Shown in pieces: positions 7,202 to 15,029 of a stretch of DNA of 64,000 nucleotides. Under the pieces are notes generated by a model. It searched no databases. It was not told the DNA's origin and saw only the letters and a list, made by a program, of their open reading frames with translations. The stretch is taken from assembly GCA_003538135.1 (NCBI GenBank), contig DPOR01000010.1, positions 4,572 through 68,571 of the forward strand, read 5' to 3'. How positions within the stretch are numbered: position 1 is the first letter of the stretch; every line of letters starts with the position of its first letter. Source of the stretch: Oscillospiraceae bacterium. GTDB lineage: Bacteria; Bacillota; Clostridia; Oscillospirales; Acutalibacteraceae. The translations under genes were made by a program, and so were the position numbers.

Positions 7202-8119
7202 TTAATAGGTGAAGGTGAAATCCTGCTTCCATGTGCCGGTGAAGTCGGCGTCGATACCTACATTGCTGTTACCAAAGGTAAGCCTGCAGACAACATTTGC
7301 CGGCTCGCTGACGCTGATGCTTGCAAGAGTTCCGTCCGCTCTGAGAACGAAAGTAAAGGTGCCGCTCTGATAAGTGACCTTTGTGCTCTTCGGGTTGAAG
7401 GGCTTGAAGTCATCGGGCGTCAATGAAAGAGTGTCGAAGCAGGAGCCGTGGTGAGTGGGGACAAAGGTAAGTCCCTCGCCGCTCTCGACAACGAGAGTGA
7501 TGCTGACCTTCCAGCCGTTGCCCTGCTTGACGCAGGAGGCGGACTTAACGCCTGCGGGGTTGACATTGTAGGCAGCGCGCTTTGATGCGGGCAGGAAGCT
7601 CGCAAGAGTTGTGCCGTCGGCAGCCTTGCCGCCGTTGAAGGTCTGTGTTGCGGTCTTGGGATAGTCGTTGGGAAGCAGGGGCTCTGCTTTTGCGACAAGA
7701 TCGACACCAAGTATCTTATTGGGGTCGAGACTGTTGATTTTCGAGGTCGTGCCCTGAACTCTCTTAACGGTGACCTTGCCCTTGTACTGCTTCATAGCGG
7801 TAGCGTACTTGTTGAAGAACGCGACTATGTCTGCCTTGCTGCCGTTGACGGGAGCGTTGATGTCGGCGCTGCCCTGAGTGCCGCCCTGCTGACCCTGGGT
7901 GGCCGCCTCGCTGCCGCCCTCGGAGGGAGCCGCGGTGCTGTCGCCCGAGGGAGCTTCGGCTGCGGTGGTGTCCTCGCCGCCTGCCTGGGTGTCCTGAACA
8001 TCCGCGCCCGCACCCTGAGTGCTGTCGGCCGTCGTGTCTTTGTTGTCATCCTTGCCCTTGCACGCCGCAAACGCAAATATCATCGCGAGTGCGAGCAGGA
8101 GTGCAATAATTTTCTTCAT
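7202..8119 (-). CDS. Putative lipoprotein with Thr/Gly/Ala-rich linker
   Basis: A 305-residue exported protein of unknown function. The start ATG at 8119 gives a lipoprotein signal peptide (MKK, hydrophobic core, FAFAAC lipobox with Cys19), and AAAGGAG precedes it; an upstream in-frame ATG at 8152 lies in the leader. Residues of about 20-90 form a low-complexity D/T/G/A/Q linker. A globular C-terminal domain of about 210 residues begins with APVNGSKADIVAFFNKYATAMK and has no motif I recognise. It is probably anchored to the outer face of the membrane. It is a single-gene transcript with its own promoter and terminator. Confidence 0.8.
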   Translation of the reverse strand: MKKIIALLLALAMIFAFAACKGKDDNKDTTADSTQGAGADVQDTQAGGEDTTAAEAPSGDSTAAPSEGGSEAATQGQQGGTQGSADINAPVNGSKADIVAFFNKYATAMKQYKGKVTVKRVQGTTSKINSLDPNKILGVDLVAKAEPLLPNDYPKTATQTFNGGKAADGTTLASFLPASKRAAYNVNPAGVKSASCVKQGNGWKVSITLVVESGEGLTFVPTHHGSCFDTLSLTPDDFKPFNPKSTKVTYQSGTFTFVLRADGTLASISVSEPANVVCRLTFGNSNVGIDADFTGTWKQDFTFTY

Positions 8120-8142
8120 AATTTGTCTCCTTTCGTCTTTGG

Positions 8143-8160
8143 GGCAGAGCATCCTCTGCC
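8143..8160 (-). other. Short hairpin in the lipoprotein leader
   Basis: GGCAGAG (8143-8149) and CTCTGCC (8154-8160) form a 7-bp stem in the 5' UTR. No T-run follows, so it probably affects mRNA stability rather than termination. Confidence 0.4.
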
Positions 8161-8173
8161 ATGTTACGATTCC

Positions 8174-8202
8174 AGTTTACTTTATGTTAATTGATTTGTC
8201 AA
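8174..8202 (-). promoter_or_regulatory. Promoter of the lipoprotein gene
   Basis: Minus-strand TTGACA (8202-8197), 17-nt spacer, TAAACT (8179-8174). The -35 is consensus and the -10 is weaker. Confidence 0.65.
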
Positions 8203-8344
8203 GAGAATAAACTTTATTTTATATTTATACAAATCCCATAAATTTTTATCGATTTTTGTGCACTATATATCATATTCGCCTTTGTGATAATTCGCCGCAT
8301 ACGGGGTAAACTATACGAAGAAAGAAACGGAAAGGGTGCATAAA

Positions 8345-8776
8345 ATGAGCAAGGATACGTTGGAGCTGCTTCGCGAATGCGACAGCGGAATAAAAATGGC
8401 GGTCGGCAGCATAGACGAGGTGAGCGGGCATATAAAAAACACGGAGCTCAAAAATCTGCTTGAAAAGAGCAGAGAGGAGCATGACAGGATAGGCCGGGAG
8501 GTCAGGGAGCAGTTGGCTTTGATCGGCGACTGCGGCAAGGATCCAGGCGTGGTGGCTAAAAGTATGTCGTGGATAAAGACCAACGTCAAGCTCGGACTCA
8601 ACGACACGGATAAGACGGTCGCGGGGCTGATGACGGACGGGTGCGACATGGGCATAAAAAGCCTGACCCGCTATCTCAACGAGTATAAGGGCGCAGACGG
8701 ATCGTCCCGCAGCACGGCGCGGCGCATTATAGGCGCGGAGGAAAACCTGCTCTCGGGGCTGAGAGCGTATCTTTAA
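8345..8776 (+). CDS. Helical protein, ferritin-like four-helix-bundle (DUF2383-like)
   Basis: A 143-residue soluble protein predicted to be almost entirely helical. ATG 8345 is preferred over GTG 8336 because the GGAAAGGG purine block lies 9 nt before it. The run of acidic/His positions (ECDSGIKMAVGSIDEV, KSREEHDRIGREV, then helices around MTDGCDMGIKSL) recalls the DUF2383/YciE-type ferritin-like bundles found in stress proteins. The match is by pattern only, and a metal site is not certain. It stands alone between a divergent lipoprotein gene and convergent thiT. Confidence 0.65.
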   Translation: MSKDTLELLRECDSGIKMAVGSIDEVSGHIKNTELKNLLEKSREEHDRIGREVREQLALIGDCGKDPGVVAKSMSWIKTNVKLGLNDTDKTVAGLMTDGCDMGIKSLTRYLNEYKGADGSSRSTARRIIGAEENLLSGLRAYL

Positions 8777-8784
8777 CAGACGAA

Positions 8785-8813
8785 AACAGCCGCAGCATAT
8801 AGCTGCGGCTGTT
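8785..8813. terminator. Bidirectional terminator between convergent genes
   Basis: 12-bp perfect stem AACAGCCGCAGC (8785-8796) and GCTGCGGCTGTT (8802-8813) with a short loop. Ts follow on both strands (TTCCCTGTT on plus, TTTTCG on minus). It can serve the helical protein and thiT. Confidence 0.75.
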
Positions 8814-8862
8814 CCCTGTTCTCTGTCTCTTTCTATTTTGGTGAGGTTCGTAAAAGTTGTTT

Positions 8863-9531
8863 TTATTTTGTGTTCTTCCTGCCGGAGATCTGCGGCACGC
8901 GGCCGATTATCAGCGCGACGATAGCGGTGATAATGATTTCGGGAATCATGTAGAGGCCGTTGTAGATAACGGAATAGAGGAACGCCAGACCCTGGCCGCT
9001 GAACTTCTCGAGAATCTTTGCGCCGAGGGTGAAGCCGTCCTGCGAGAAGAACCAGTCAGCCCAGGTGCCGAAGAAGATGAAGCCGGATATGATGTGCGCG
9101 ATATAGCGCAGGGAGAGTGCGAATATCGAGCCGACGCACAGGGAGACGGACGGATTCTTTATCTTGTTTCTGAAGATGCCGCCGAGGCCGAGGACGGTGT
9201 AGGCGATGATGTAGTCGATGAGGCAGACGCAAACGGCTTTCCAGAGAACCATATAGCTGTCGGAGCCGGGCATGAAGAACGCCGAGACGGTCTTGAAGCC
9301 GAGGAGCATCTGAACGACGGCATATACGAAGCCGGTGAGCAGACCCCACTTTGTGCCGTTGCGGTAAGCCGCAAGCACGATGGGCAGCATGCTGCATACG
9401 GTGAATCCGCCGCCGAAGGGGAGATTCAGGAACGGTATGAAGCTGCAAACGACGTTGAGCACGGTTGCGATAGCAATAAGCAGAGCGCACTCAACAAGCA
9501 CTTTTGTGTTGTTTTTCTTGGTTGTTGACAT
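8863..9531 (-). CDS. thiT: Thiamine ECF transporter S-component ThiT
   Basis: A 222-residue membrane protein with six hydrophobic segments, the substrate-binding subunit that captures thiamine for an ECF-type ABC importer. The EcfA/A'/T energising module must be encoded elsewhere. Typical ThiT features are the N-terminal LVECALLIAIATVLN helix, GGGFTVCSMLPIV, and the aromatic-rich loop with GFIFFGTWADWF that contributes to the thiamine pocket. I place the start at ATG 9531, after GGAGG; frames beginning at 9579 would lie inside the terminator hairpin. A TPP riboswitch directly upstream confirms the substrate. Confidence 0.93.
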   Translation of the reverse strand: MSTTKKNNTKVLVECALLIAIATVLNVVCSFIPFLNLPFGGGFTVCSMLPIVLAAYRNGTKWGLLTGFVYAVVQMLLGFKTVSAFFMPGSDSYMVLWKAVCVCLIDYIIAYTVLGLGGIFRNKIKNPSVSLCVGSIFALSLRYIAHIISGFIFFGTWADWFFSQDGFTLGAKILEKFSGQGLAFLYSVIYNGLYMIPEIIITAIVALIIGRVPQISGRKNTK

Positions 9532-9546
9532 GGTGTTTTTCCTCCA

Positions 9547-9587
9547 AAAAAATGAAATCAGCGTCCATGCGGTATGCACAGACGCTG
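9547..9587 (-). terminator. TPP-controlled terminator before thiT
   Basis: Minus-strand CAGCGTC (9587-9581) pairs with GACGCTG (9565-9559), followed by ATTTCATTTTTTT that runs directly into the GGAGG of thiT. The upstream ACAGC and GCTGT segments can form competing hairpins. It is the expression platform of the riboswitch. Confidence 0.8.
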
Positions 9588-9617
9588 TCAGTCTATATAA
9601 TATACAGCAAACGCTGT

Positions 9618-9700
9618 CTATTATCCTTCCTACGCCGGCATTATCCGGATCAGGTCAGAGGGTATCATCTCAGCCGCCCGAAGGCAGCACCCCTGGCTAT
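9618..9700 (-). promoter_or_regulatory. TPP riboswitch (THI element)
   Basis: Minus-strand landmarks are GGGGTGC, GGCTGAGATGATACCC, GACCTGATCCGGATAATGCC and GGCGTAGGAAGG, in canonical order and spacing. TPP binding should promote the downstream terminator and shut off thiamine uptake. The aptamer begins only about 11 nt after the stop of the preceding radical SAM gene. Confidence 0.96.
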
Positions 9701-9710
9701 TCGGTTTTGT

Positions 9711-11138
9711 TTATTTTTTTTCGCGCAGCTCCGCTTTTCCCTCGGGAGTGTCCCTGTAATACTGGGTCTTGGGATGCGGGTGCTCTCTGGACTCCCAGAG
9801 CTCCTGAGCAACGGGCGCCCACTGAGCGGCGAACTTGTCGCAGCGCGCGCAGAGGGTCTCGACATCCTCGGGCGCAAGCAGGTCGGTGGACTTCGCTCCC
9901 GTGTCCTTTATCATCTTTCTCAGGCACTGCGGGTTTTCGAGCATCGGGCACGGGCGCAGATGGTTGTTGTTGAACGGCTGACCGTGCCAGTAGGCTTGGA
10001 AGAGAGGACGCTTGAGCGCCTCGATAAGAGTATGCTCGCGGATATTGGAGTCCGAGTAGTGTATGAACACGCAGGGCTCGATATCGCCTGCGGAGTTGAT
10101 GTGGAAATAGTTTCTGCCGCCCGCTATGCAGCCGCCGACATATTCTCCGTCGTCCTGGAAATCAATGACGAACATGGGCTTTCCGGTCTTGCTGTTGCGC
10201 ATTTTGCGCACCCAGTTATACATATGCGTGCGCTGCTCGGGGGTGGGGATAAGCTCCTCTACCGCGCCGGAGCCAACGGGCATATAGTTGAAGTACCACG
10301 CATAGCGCGCACCCTTGGATATCATCAAATCGACGAACTCATCGGAGGTGACCGCGTCCACGTTTGCGCGGGTGTAGCACACGGAGATACCGAACAGGCA
10401 TCCCTTGCTCTTGAGCAGATCCATAGCCTGCATGACATGGTCGTAGCTGCCCTCGCCGCGTCTTGCGTCGTTGCTCTCCTTGCTGCCTTCGATGCTTATT
10501 GCAAGAGCGATGTTGCCCACGCGCTTCATTTCCTCGCAGAACTCCTCGTCGACGAGGTCGGCGTTTGTGTAGGAGAGGAACGCGCAGTCGGGATGCAGCT
10601 CGCAGAGCTTGATGAGGTCTTTCTTTCTCAGCAGCGGCTCGCCGCCCGTGAACATATAGAAATGGGTGCCCATGGCGACGCCCTGGTTTACGATATCGTT
10701 GAGCTCGTCAAAGGTGAGGCTCTGCTTGTGGCCGTATTCCGCGCTCCAGCAGCCCTTGCACTTGCGGTTGCAGGCGCTTGTCGGGTCGAGCAAAATGACC
10801 CACGGAATATTGCAGTGATATTTTTCGCGGTTTGTGCGCACTGCCTTTGTGCCGTTGACCGCCGCGCCGAGTCCCAGCGCGAGAGCCATGTTCATTATAA
10901 CGTTGTCGTCCGTCTCGTTCAAAAGTCTGAGGCCGAGCTGACGCCAGATGTTGTCGGGATCCTTAGCGCCCTCGCGGAAGCTGTCGAAGTTCTTCGCGGG
11001 GAATATATTGCCGACAAACAGCTCGGATTTATCAATAAGCTTAACCAAGTTTGTGTCGGGATCTTTTCTGACATATTTTATCATGCGGGACAGAACCGCC
11101 GCGGCTGCTGCTCGCTGTATCTTCTCTTTTACAGTCAT
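9711..11138 (-). CDS. Radical SAM protein with C-terminal Cys-rich (SPASM-like) region
   Basis: A 475-residue cytoplasmic iron-sulfur enzyme of unknown substrate. The CNRKCKGC motif (CX3CX2C) binds the SAM-cleaving 4Fe-4S cluster, MFTGGEPLL follows, and AISIEGSKE is a later barrel strand. The C-terminal third carries extra cysteines (GGCIAG, IEPCVFIHY, RPCPMLENPQC, LCARC), suggesting one or two auxiliary clusters as in SPASM/twitch proteins. ATG 11138 is chosen because AAAGGAG lies 8 nt upstream; in-frame ATGs at 11168 and 11153 lack a good RBS. It has its own leader and lies upstream of the TPP element on the same strand, but nothing links it to thiamine. Confidence 0.85.
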   Translation of the reverse strand: MTVKEKIQRAAAAAVLSRMIKYVRKDPDTNLVKLIDKSELFVGNIFPAKNFDSFREGAKDPDNIWRQLGLRLLNETDDNVIMNMALALGLGAAVNGTKAVRTNREKYHCNIPWVILLDPTSACNRKCKGCWSAEYGHKQSLTFDELNDIVNQGVAMGTHFYMFTGGEPLLRKKDLIKLCELHPDCAFLSYTNADLVDEEFCEEMKRVGNIALAISIEGSKESNDARRGEGSYDHVMQAMDLLKSKGCLFGISVCYTRANVDAVTSDEFVDLMISKGARYAWYFNYMPVGSGAVEELIPTPEQRTHMYNWVRKMRNSKTGKPMFVIDFQDDGEYVGGCIAGGRNYFHINSAGDIEPCVFIHYSDSNIREHTLIEALKRPLFQAYWHGQPFNNNHLRPCPMLENPQCLRKMIKDTGAKSTDLLAPEDVETLCARCDKFAAQWAPVAQELWESREHPHPKTQYYRDTPEGKAELREKK

Positions 11139-11297
11139 TTTTGCGGCTCCTTTCATAGCTGTTTTCATATCTGTCAGTCAATTTAGATAAACATTCTAAC
11201 ACAGGTTCAAGATAAAATCCACATCTAAAAGAAAAAAGTCGGAATAAAGGAACAAAATTTTCGGTTTGTTCATAAAGTATTAAGTTTTCTCCCGAGG

Positions 11298-11326
11298 TTG
11301 CAAAAATCGCTTTTTGCGGATATACT
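11298..11326 (+). promoter_or_regulatory. Promoter of the VTT-domain gene
   Basis: TTGCAA (11298-11303), 17-nt spacer, TATACT (11321-11326), upstream of AGGAG (11346-11350). It sits in the divergent gap with the radical SAM gene. Confidence 0.75.
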
Positions 11327-11357
11327 ATAAGACAGTAATTTTATCAGGAGAACCGAT

Positions 11358-12044
11358 TTGAAGAGTTTTTTTAAAAAGCACAGGGATGTGCTCATGCTTA
11401 TTCTGCGCTGCGCGGTTGCGATAACGCTGCTGGTTATCGCCGTTGTGAACTACGACAGGCTTACAAAAATCGATATGCGCGCCCTCGTCGACGGGGCGGG
11501 GAGCACTGCCGCCGCGGTGGCGGTGATAATCGGCGTTTATGCCGTGAAATCCGTGTTGTTTATAATACCCGCGTCGATGATATATATTTCCGTCGGCATG
11601 GCGTTCCCCACGCCCTCGGCCATTGCGATAAACCTCGCGGGCATCGCGCTCGAAATAACCGCGACCTATCTTCTCGGTTGGTTTCTCGGCGGCGAATATG
11701 TCGAGAAGCGGCTCAAGGGGAGCAAGGCGGGAGATAAGGTGCTCGCCTTAGGCGACGGAAAGAAGCTCTCCGCGCTCTTTTTGGTGCGCCTGCTGCCCGT
11801 GTTCCCGATTGACTTTGTCAGCCTTTTCCTCGGCGCAACGAAGCTGCCGTTTTGGAAATATGCGCTCCTTTCAATCGGCGGAATAATGCCGCGCGTTATA
11901 CTTTTCACTATCCTCGGCGACGGCATATATGACTACATCCCCATGGATAAGATAGTTCTCGTCATAGTCTGCTGCATCCCCGCCGTGATAATCTGGTGGG
12001 TGATAAAGTTCTTCAAAAACAGGAAAAATTCATCTGCCGGTTGA
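11358..12044 (+). CDS. VTT/TVP38 (SNARE-associated, DedA-like) membrane protein
   Basis: A 228-residue integral membrane protein with about six hydrophobic segments. The VTT-domain signature is present: a GMAFPTPSAIAINLAGIALEI segment with the small-residue-rich loop, then FLVRLLPVFPIDFVSLFLGAT and the GIMPRVILFTILGDG motif. The family (YdjX/YtxB/DedA-like) is implicated in lipid scrambling or flipping at membranes. It starts at TTG 11358, 7 nt after AGGAG; no ATG is in reach. Its last 15 nt overlap the 3' end of dut on the opposite strand. Confidence 0.85.
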   Translation: MKSFFKKHRDVLMLILRCAVAITLLVIAVVNYDRLTKIDMRALVDGAGSTAAAVAVIIGVYAVKSVLFIIPASMIYISVGMAFPTPSAIAINLAGIALEITATYLLGWFLGGEYVEKRLKGSKAGDKVLALGDGKKLSALFLVRLLPVFPIDFVSLFLGATKLPFWKYALLSIGGIMPRVILFTILGDGIYDYIPMDKIVLVIVCCIPAVIIWWVIKFFKNRKNSSAG

Positions 12045-12470
12045 GCCGAAGCCGCCCGCGCCGCGCTCCGTCTCGTCGAGGGTCTCGACCTCTGTGGGCT
12101 CTGCGGGAATGACGGGGGCGAGGACAAGCTGGGCTATCCTCTCGCCGGGCTGTATTGCGTAGTCCTCGTTCGAGGTGTTTATCAGCCCTACGCATATCTC
12201 TCCTCTGTAGTCGCTGTCAATGACTCCGACTCCGTTCGAGAGCGAAATACCGTGCTTTATCCCGAGCCCGCTGCGTGCATAAATAAACGCGGCGGTCTCG
12301 TTGTTTTCTATGGCGATGGCTATGCCCGTGGGTATCACGGTGCGCTTGCCCGCCTTGAGAACCACCTCGCCCTCGGTGCAGGCGCACAGATCCAATCCCG
12401 CGCTGCCCGCTGTCGCACGCTTCGGAATTATTGCGCCGGGGCGCATTTTTTTCATTTTGAGTGTGAGCAT
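12030..12470 (-). CDS. dut: dUTP diphosphatase
   Basis: A 146-residue trimeric dUTPase that hydrolyses dUTP to dUMP and PPi. All five motifs are visible: AGSAGLDLCA (1), RSGLGIKHGIS (2), GVIDSDYRGEI (3, with the catalytic Asp), GERIAQLVL (4) and the Phe/Gly-rich C-terminal arm RGAGGFGSTG (5). ATG 12470 follows AAAAGGAGA; a longer upstream frame to 12623 overlaps the U32 gene and is not used. It is the last gene of the zapA-U32-dut transcript, 13 nt after its neighbour. Confidence 0.95.
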   Translation of the reverse strand: MLTLKMKKMRPGAIIPKRATAGSAGLDLCACTEGEVVLKAGKRTVIPTGIAIAIENNETAAFIYARSGLGIKHGISLSNGVGVIDSDYRGEICVGLINTSNEDYAIQPGERIAQLVLAPVIPAEPTEVETLDETERGAGGFGSTGR

Positions 12471-12483
12471 GATATGTCTCCTT

Positions 12484-14535
12484 TTATTCAACGCCGCGGT
12501 AGAGAAGTCCGCGCGTAAATTCGCCCTGCGGGGCGTCGCCCCTGCGGTAGCTTTCGAGAATTTTTTCGCATTCGTCCTTTGTCTCGGTCGTGAACCACAG
12601 CAGCGAGAAATCCGCAAATTCAAACTGCTCGCGCTTGTCGCTCTCGACTACAGGCACGCTGTTTAACAGGGTCGAGGCGAAAGGCGTGCACTCGACGGGG
12701 AATTTTACTCCCATCCTGTCCGTCAAAAAGCCGTGCTTGCGGCATTGGGCGCAGGTCGTGCCGTTTTTAACGGGGCAGTTTCTCGTCTGCATCAGCGGCA
12801 GCCGTCCGTAGGCGAACACTCCTCGCGGGAGATGTCCGCCGAGCGCGGCGCATTGGGTGAGCTTTAGCTCCGTGCTCAGCACCGCGTCCGTGAAGCCGAG
12901 GCGCTCGAATTCGTCGAGCGAAAAGGTGTTGAATATATTTGTCCCGGGCAGAGCGCAGAGCTTCATGCCCGCTTTTTTTGCTATGGCCGCGCCGTCGAGA
13001 GAGCAGACCGCGGCGAGAGAAACGCCGTTTTTGCGCGCGTTGACAATGGCGTTGTAAACCGCCGAGCCGCCGCCGAAAACAGCGGCGGGAATCTCGACCG
13101 CCGGCTGAATCTTTTTCTCCTTGAGCGAGTCGACTGTTTTGGCGTCAATGTCGAGGGGCAGTATCACGCGCCGCACGAGAGAGAGGTCTGAGGGCAGCTG
13201 CGAGACGCTTTTCAATCTTATGACATAGCCGCGGTTTTTGGAGCGGCGGCGTTTAATTGCCGTCTGCTGCGGATAAAACGGGATTTCCTCGCGCTCGGCG
13301 ATTTTTTTCTCGAGCGCCGAGAGCGCTTTTCTGCGAAGCGAGTTTATCTCCGCCGCGCTTAAAAATATATCGTCTCCGATGTCTGTCTCAATATCCCCGG
13401 CATAGAACTGCGTCGAGCCGCATTTGCGAAGCCGCGTCTCTGTCTCTTCGCGGCCGACGGCTCTGTTCTGCGCCTTTTGCACGGCGCTGTCGGACTCGGC
13501 AAAGACGCTCTTGCCGGCGGCCTTAACGGCGAGTCCCGCCTTTTCTCCGACCTGCGCCGAGAGATACATGTCGGCTCTTATCAGCGGCTGTTCGCCGTCA
13601 TACAGAGCGGCGAGAGGCGCAAGCACCTCCTTTGCGGCGGTCACGTCCTCCTTGCGGCGCACGCCGAACATATCGCGCCCGAGAGCGTCGTCATAGTAGC
13701 CGGAGGTAAATCCGGAGCGGGAAAACACCGCGCCGAGCGTGCGCTCATAGCCGGCGGCATCCTCGCCCGCAAGACTCTTTTTGCAGGCGGTCACGGCGGC
13801 GGCGACATACTCCGGCCGCTTCATGCGTCCCTCTATTTTAAATGAGGTAATGCCCATCTGCGCAAGCTCCGACAGATATTCGATAAGTGACATATCCTTG
13901 AGGCTCAGGTCGTGCCCCGTGCCGCCCTCTGCCGAAAACGGCAGTCTGCACGGCTGGGCGCACAGGCCTCTGTTGCCGGAGCGCGAGCCGAGCACGGCGC
14001 TCAGCTGACACTGACCCGACAGGCACATACACAGTGCGCCGTGGACGAATAATTCAAGCTCTATCGGCGACTGCGCGGCTATTTTTTCTATCTCTTTTTT
14101 TGAAAGCTCTCTCGGGAGCACCGCGCGGCAAAAGCCCAAATCCGCGAGCAGCTTTATCCCGTCGAGAGTCTGAACCGAGGTCTGCGTCGAGGCGTGCAGC
14201 GGCATATCGGGAGCCGCTCTGCGAACGAGCGAAGCAAGCCCGATATCCTGTAAAATAAGTGCGTCTGCTTTGATGTCGCAGGCGCACCTGACGGCGTTCA
14301 TCGCCGTTTGAGTCTCATCGTCACGCACAAGGGTGTTGAGCGTGATATAAACCTTGACCCCGCGCGCATGGCAGTATTCGACCGCCTGCGCCAGCTCCTC
14401 GTCGCTGAAATTTGCGGCGTTGCGGCGCGCGTTGAGCTCCCGTCCGCCGAGGTATACGGCGTCGGCGCCGCAGCGCACGGCCGCCGTAAGCGAGTCGAAC
14501 GAGCCGGCGGGCGCAAGTATCTCCGGCTTATTCAT
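12484..14535 (-). CDS. U32-family protein (RlhA-like, peptidase U32 with C-terminal DUF3656)
   Basis: A 683-residue U32-family protein. The N-terminal barrel opens with PEILAPAGSFDSL and GADAVYLGG. The U32 signature ELFVHGALCMCLSGQCQLS is intact, followed by GNRGLCAQPCR, giving the conserved cysteines that in RlhA/TrhP/UbiU relatives bind a 4Fe-4S cluster. The length of about 680 and the C-terminal half suit the YdcP/RlhA group, which hydroxylates C2501 of 23S rRNA in E. coli; older annotation says collagenase-like peptidase. It overlaps the zapA end by 8 nt, so it is translationally coupled. Its exact RNA target is uncertain. Confidence 0.85.
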   Translation of the reverse strand: MNKPEILAPAGSFDSLTAAVRCGADAVYLGGRELNARRNAANFSDEELAQAVEYCHARGVKVYITLNTLVRDDETQTAMNAVRCACDIKADALILQDIGLASLVRRAAPDMPLHASTQTSVQTLDGIKLLADLGFCRAVLPRELSKKEIEKIAAQSPIELELFVHGALCMCLSGQCQLSAVLGSRSGNRGLCAQPCRLPFSAEGGTGHDLSLKDMSLIEYLSELAQMGITSFKIEGRMKRPEYVAAAVTACKKSLAGEDAAGYERTLGAVFSRSGFTSGYYDDALGRDMFGVRRKEDVTAAKEVLAPLAALYDGEQPLIRADMYLSAQVGEKAGLAVKAAGKSVFAESDSAVQKAQNRAVGREETETRLRKCGSTQFYAGDIETDIGDDIFLSAAEINSLRRKALSALEKKIAEREEIPFYPQQTAIKRRRSKNRGYVIRLKSVSQLPSDLSLVRRVILPLDIDAKTVDSLKEKKIQPAVEIPAAVFGGGSAVYNAIVNARKNGVSLAAVCSLDGAAIAKKAGMKLCALPGTNIFNTFSLDEFERLGFTDAVLSTELKLTQCAALGGHLPRGVFAYGRLPLMQTRNCPVKNGTTCAQCRKHGFLTDRMGVKFPVECTPFASTLLNSVPVVESDKREQFEFADFSLLWFTTETKDECEKILESYRRGDAPQGEFTRGLLYRGVE

Positions 14536-14884
14536 CCCGTCCTCCGTGACGTTTCTTGTATTCGGCGAACTCCTTTGCTATCCTGTCCGTCTCGCGAATT
14601 GCTATCTCGCGGTCGGTCTTGGCGCGCGCCGAATCCTCGAGATACTCCTGTATCTTCGAACGCAGGTTTTCCGCCGAAACGACGGCCTTTTTCTCTGCAT
14701 CCGCAAATTCGAGCGCCGCGAGAACCGCCGCCTGAGTCACGGAGATACGCGGATTCTGGCGGAGAATCGAGGTTATCTTTTCATCGACCTCGTTTCCCAG
14801 CTCGATCATGTATTTGTTTTCTTCCCCCGAGGCTATGACATATTCTGCGCCGCAGATAGTCAGCTTGACTTTATTCTTTTCCAC
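14528..14884 (-). CDS. zapA: Cell division protein ZapA
   Basis: A 118-residue cytoplasmic protein that crosslinks FtsZ filaments at mid-cell. The N-terminal strand segment KVKLTICGAEYVIAS and the helix YMIELGNEVDEKITSIL match ZapA. A long C-terminal coiled coil rich in Ala/Glu/Arg (about 50-115) mediates dimer/tetramer formation. It is first in the zapA-U32-dut transcript; a minus-strand TATAAT at 14934-14929 lies about 45 nt upstream, with a weak -35. ZapA next to a U32 peptidase gene is a known Firmicutes arrangement. Confidence 0.88.
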   Translation of the reverse strand: MEKNKVKLTICGAEYVIASGEENKYMIELGNEVDEKITSILRQNPRISVTQAAVLAALEFADAEKKAVVSAENLRSKIQEYLEDSARAKTDREIAIRETDRIAKEFAEYKKRHGGRDE

Positions 14885-14979
14885 GGTAATACTGTCCTTT
14901 CTTTATCGCTTTGCATACTTCTGATTTTATTATACAATAGAACTGTCGGAGAATAAAGGGCTTTTTGAAATTTTTGCGG

Positions 14980-15013
14980 CGAAAAAGCCCCGCCGATTTC
15001 CCGGCGGGGCTTT
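14980..15013 (-). terminator. Terminator of the MFS gene
   Basis: 12-bp stem AAAGCCCCGCCG (14984-14995) and CGGCGGGGCTTT (15002-15013), with Ts on the minus strand. It lies 16 nt past the MFS stop. Confidence 0.9.
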
Positions 15014-15029
15014 GCTGTAAGACTTTTTA

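Noticed and set aside
9504..11186. 560-codon open frame on the plus strand
   Set aside because: It crosses the TPP riboswitch and lies opposite the radical SAM gene; its composition is that of a shadow frame.
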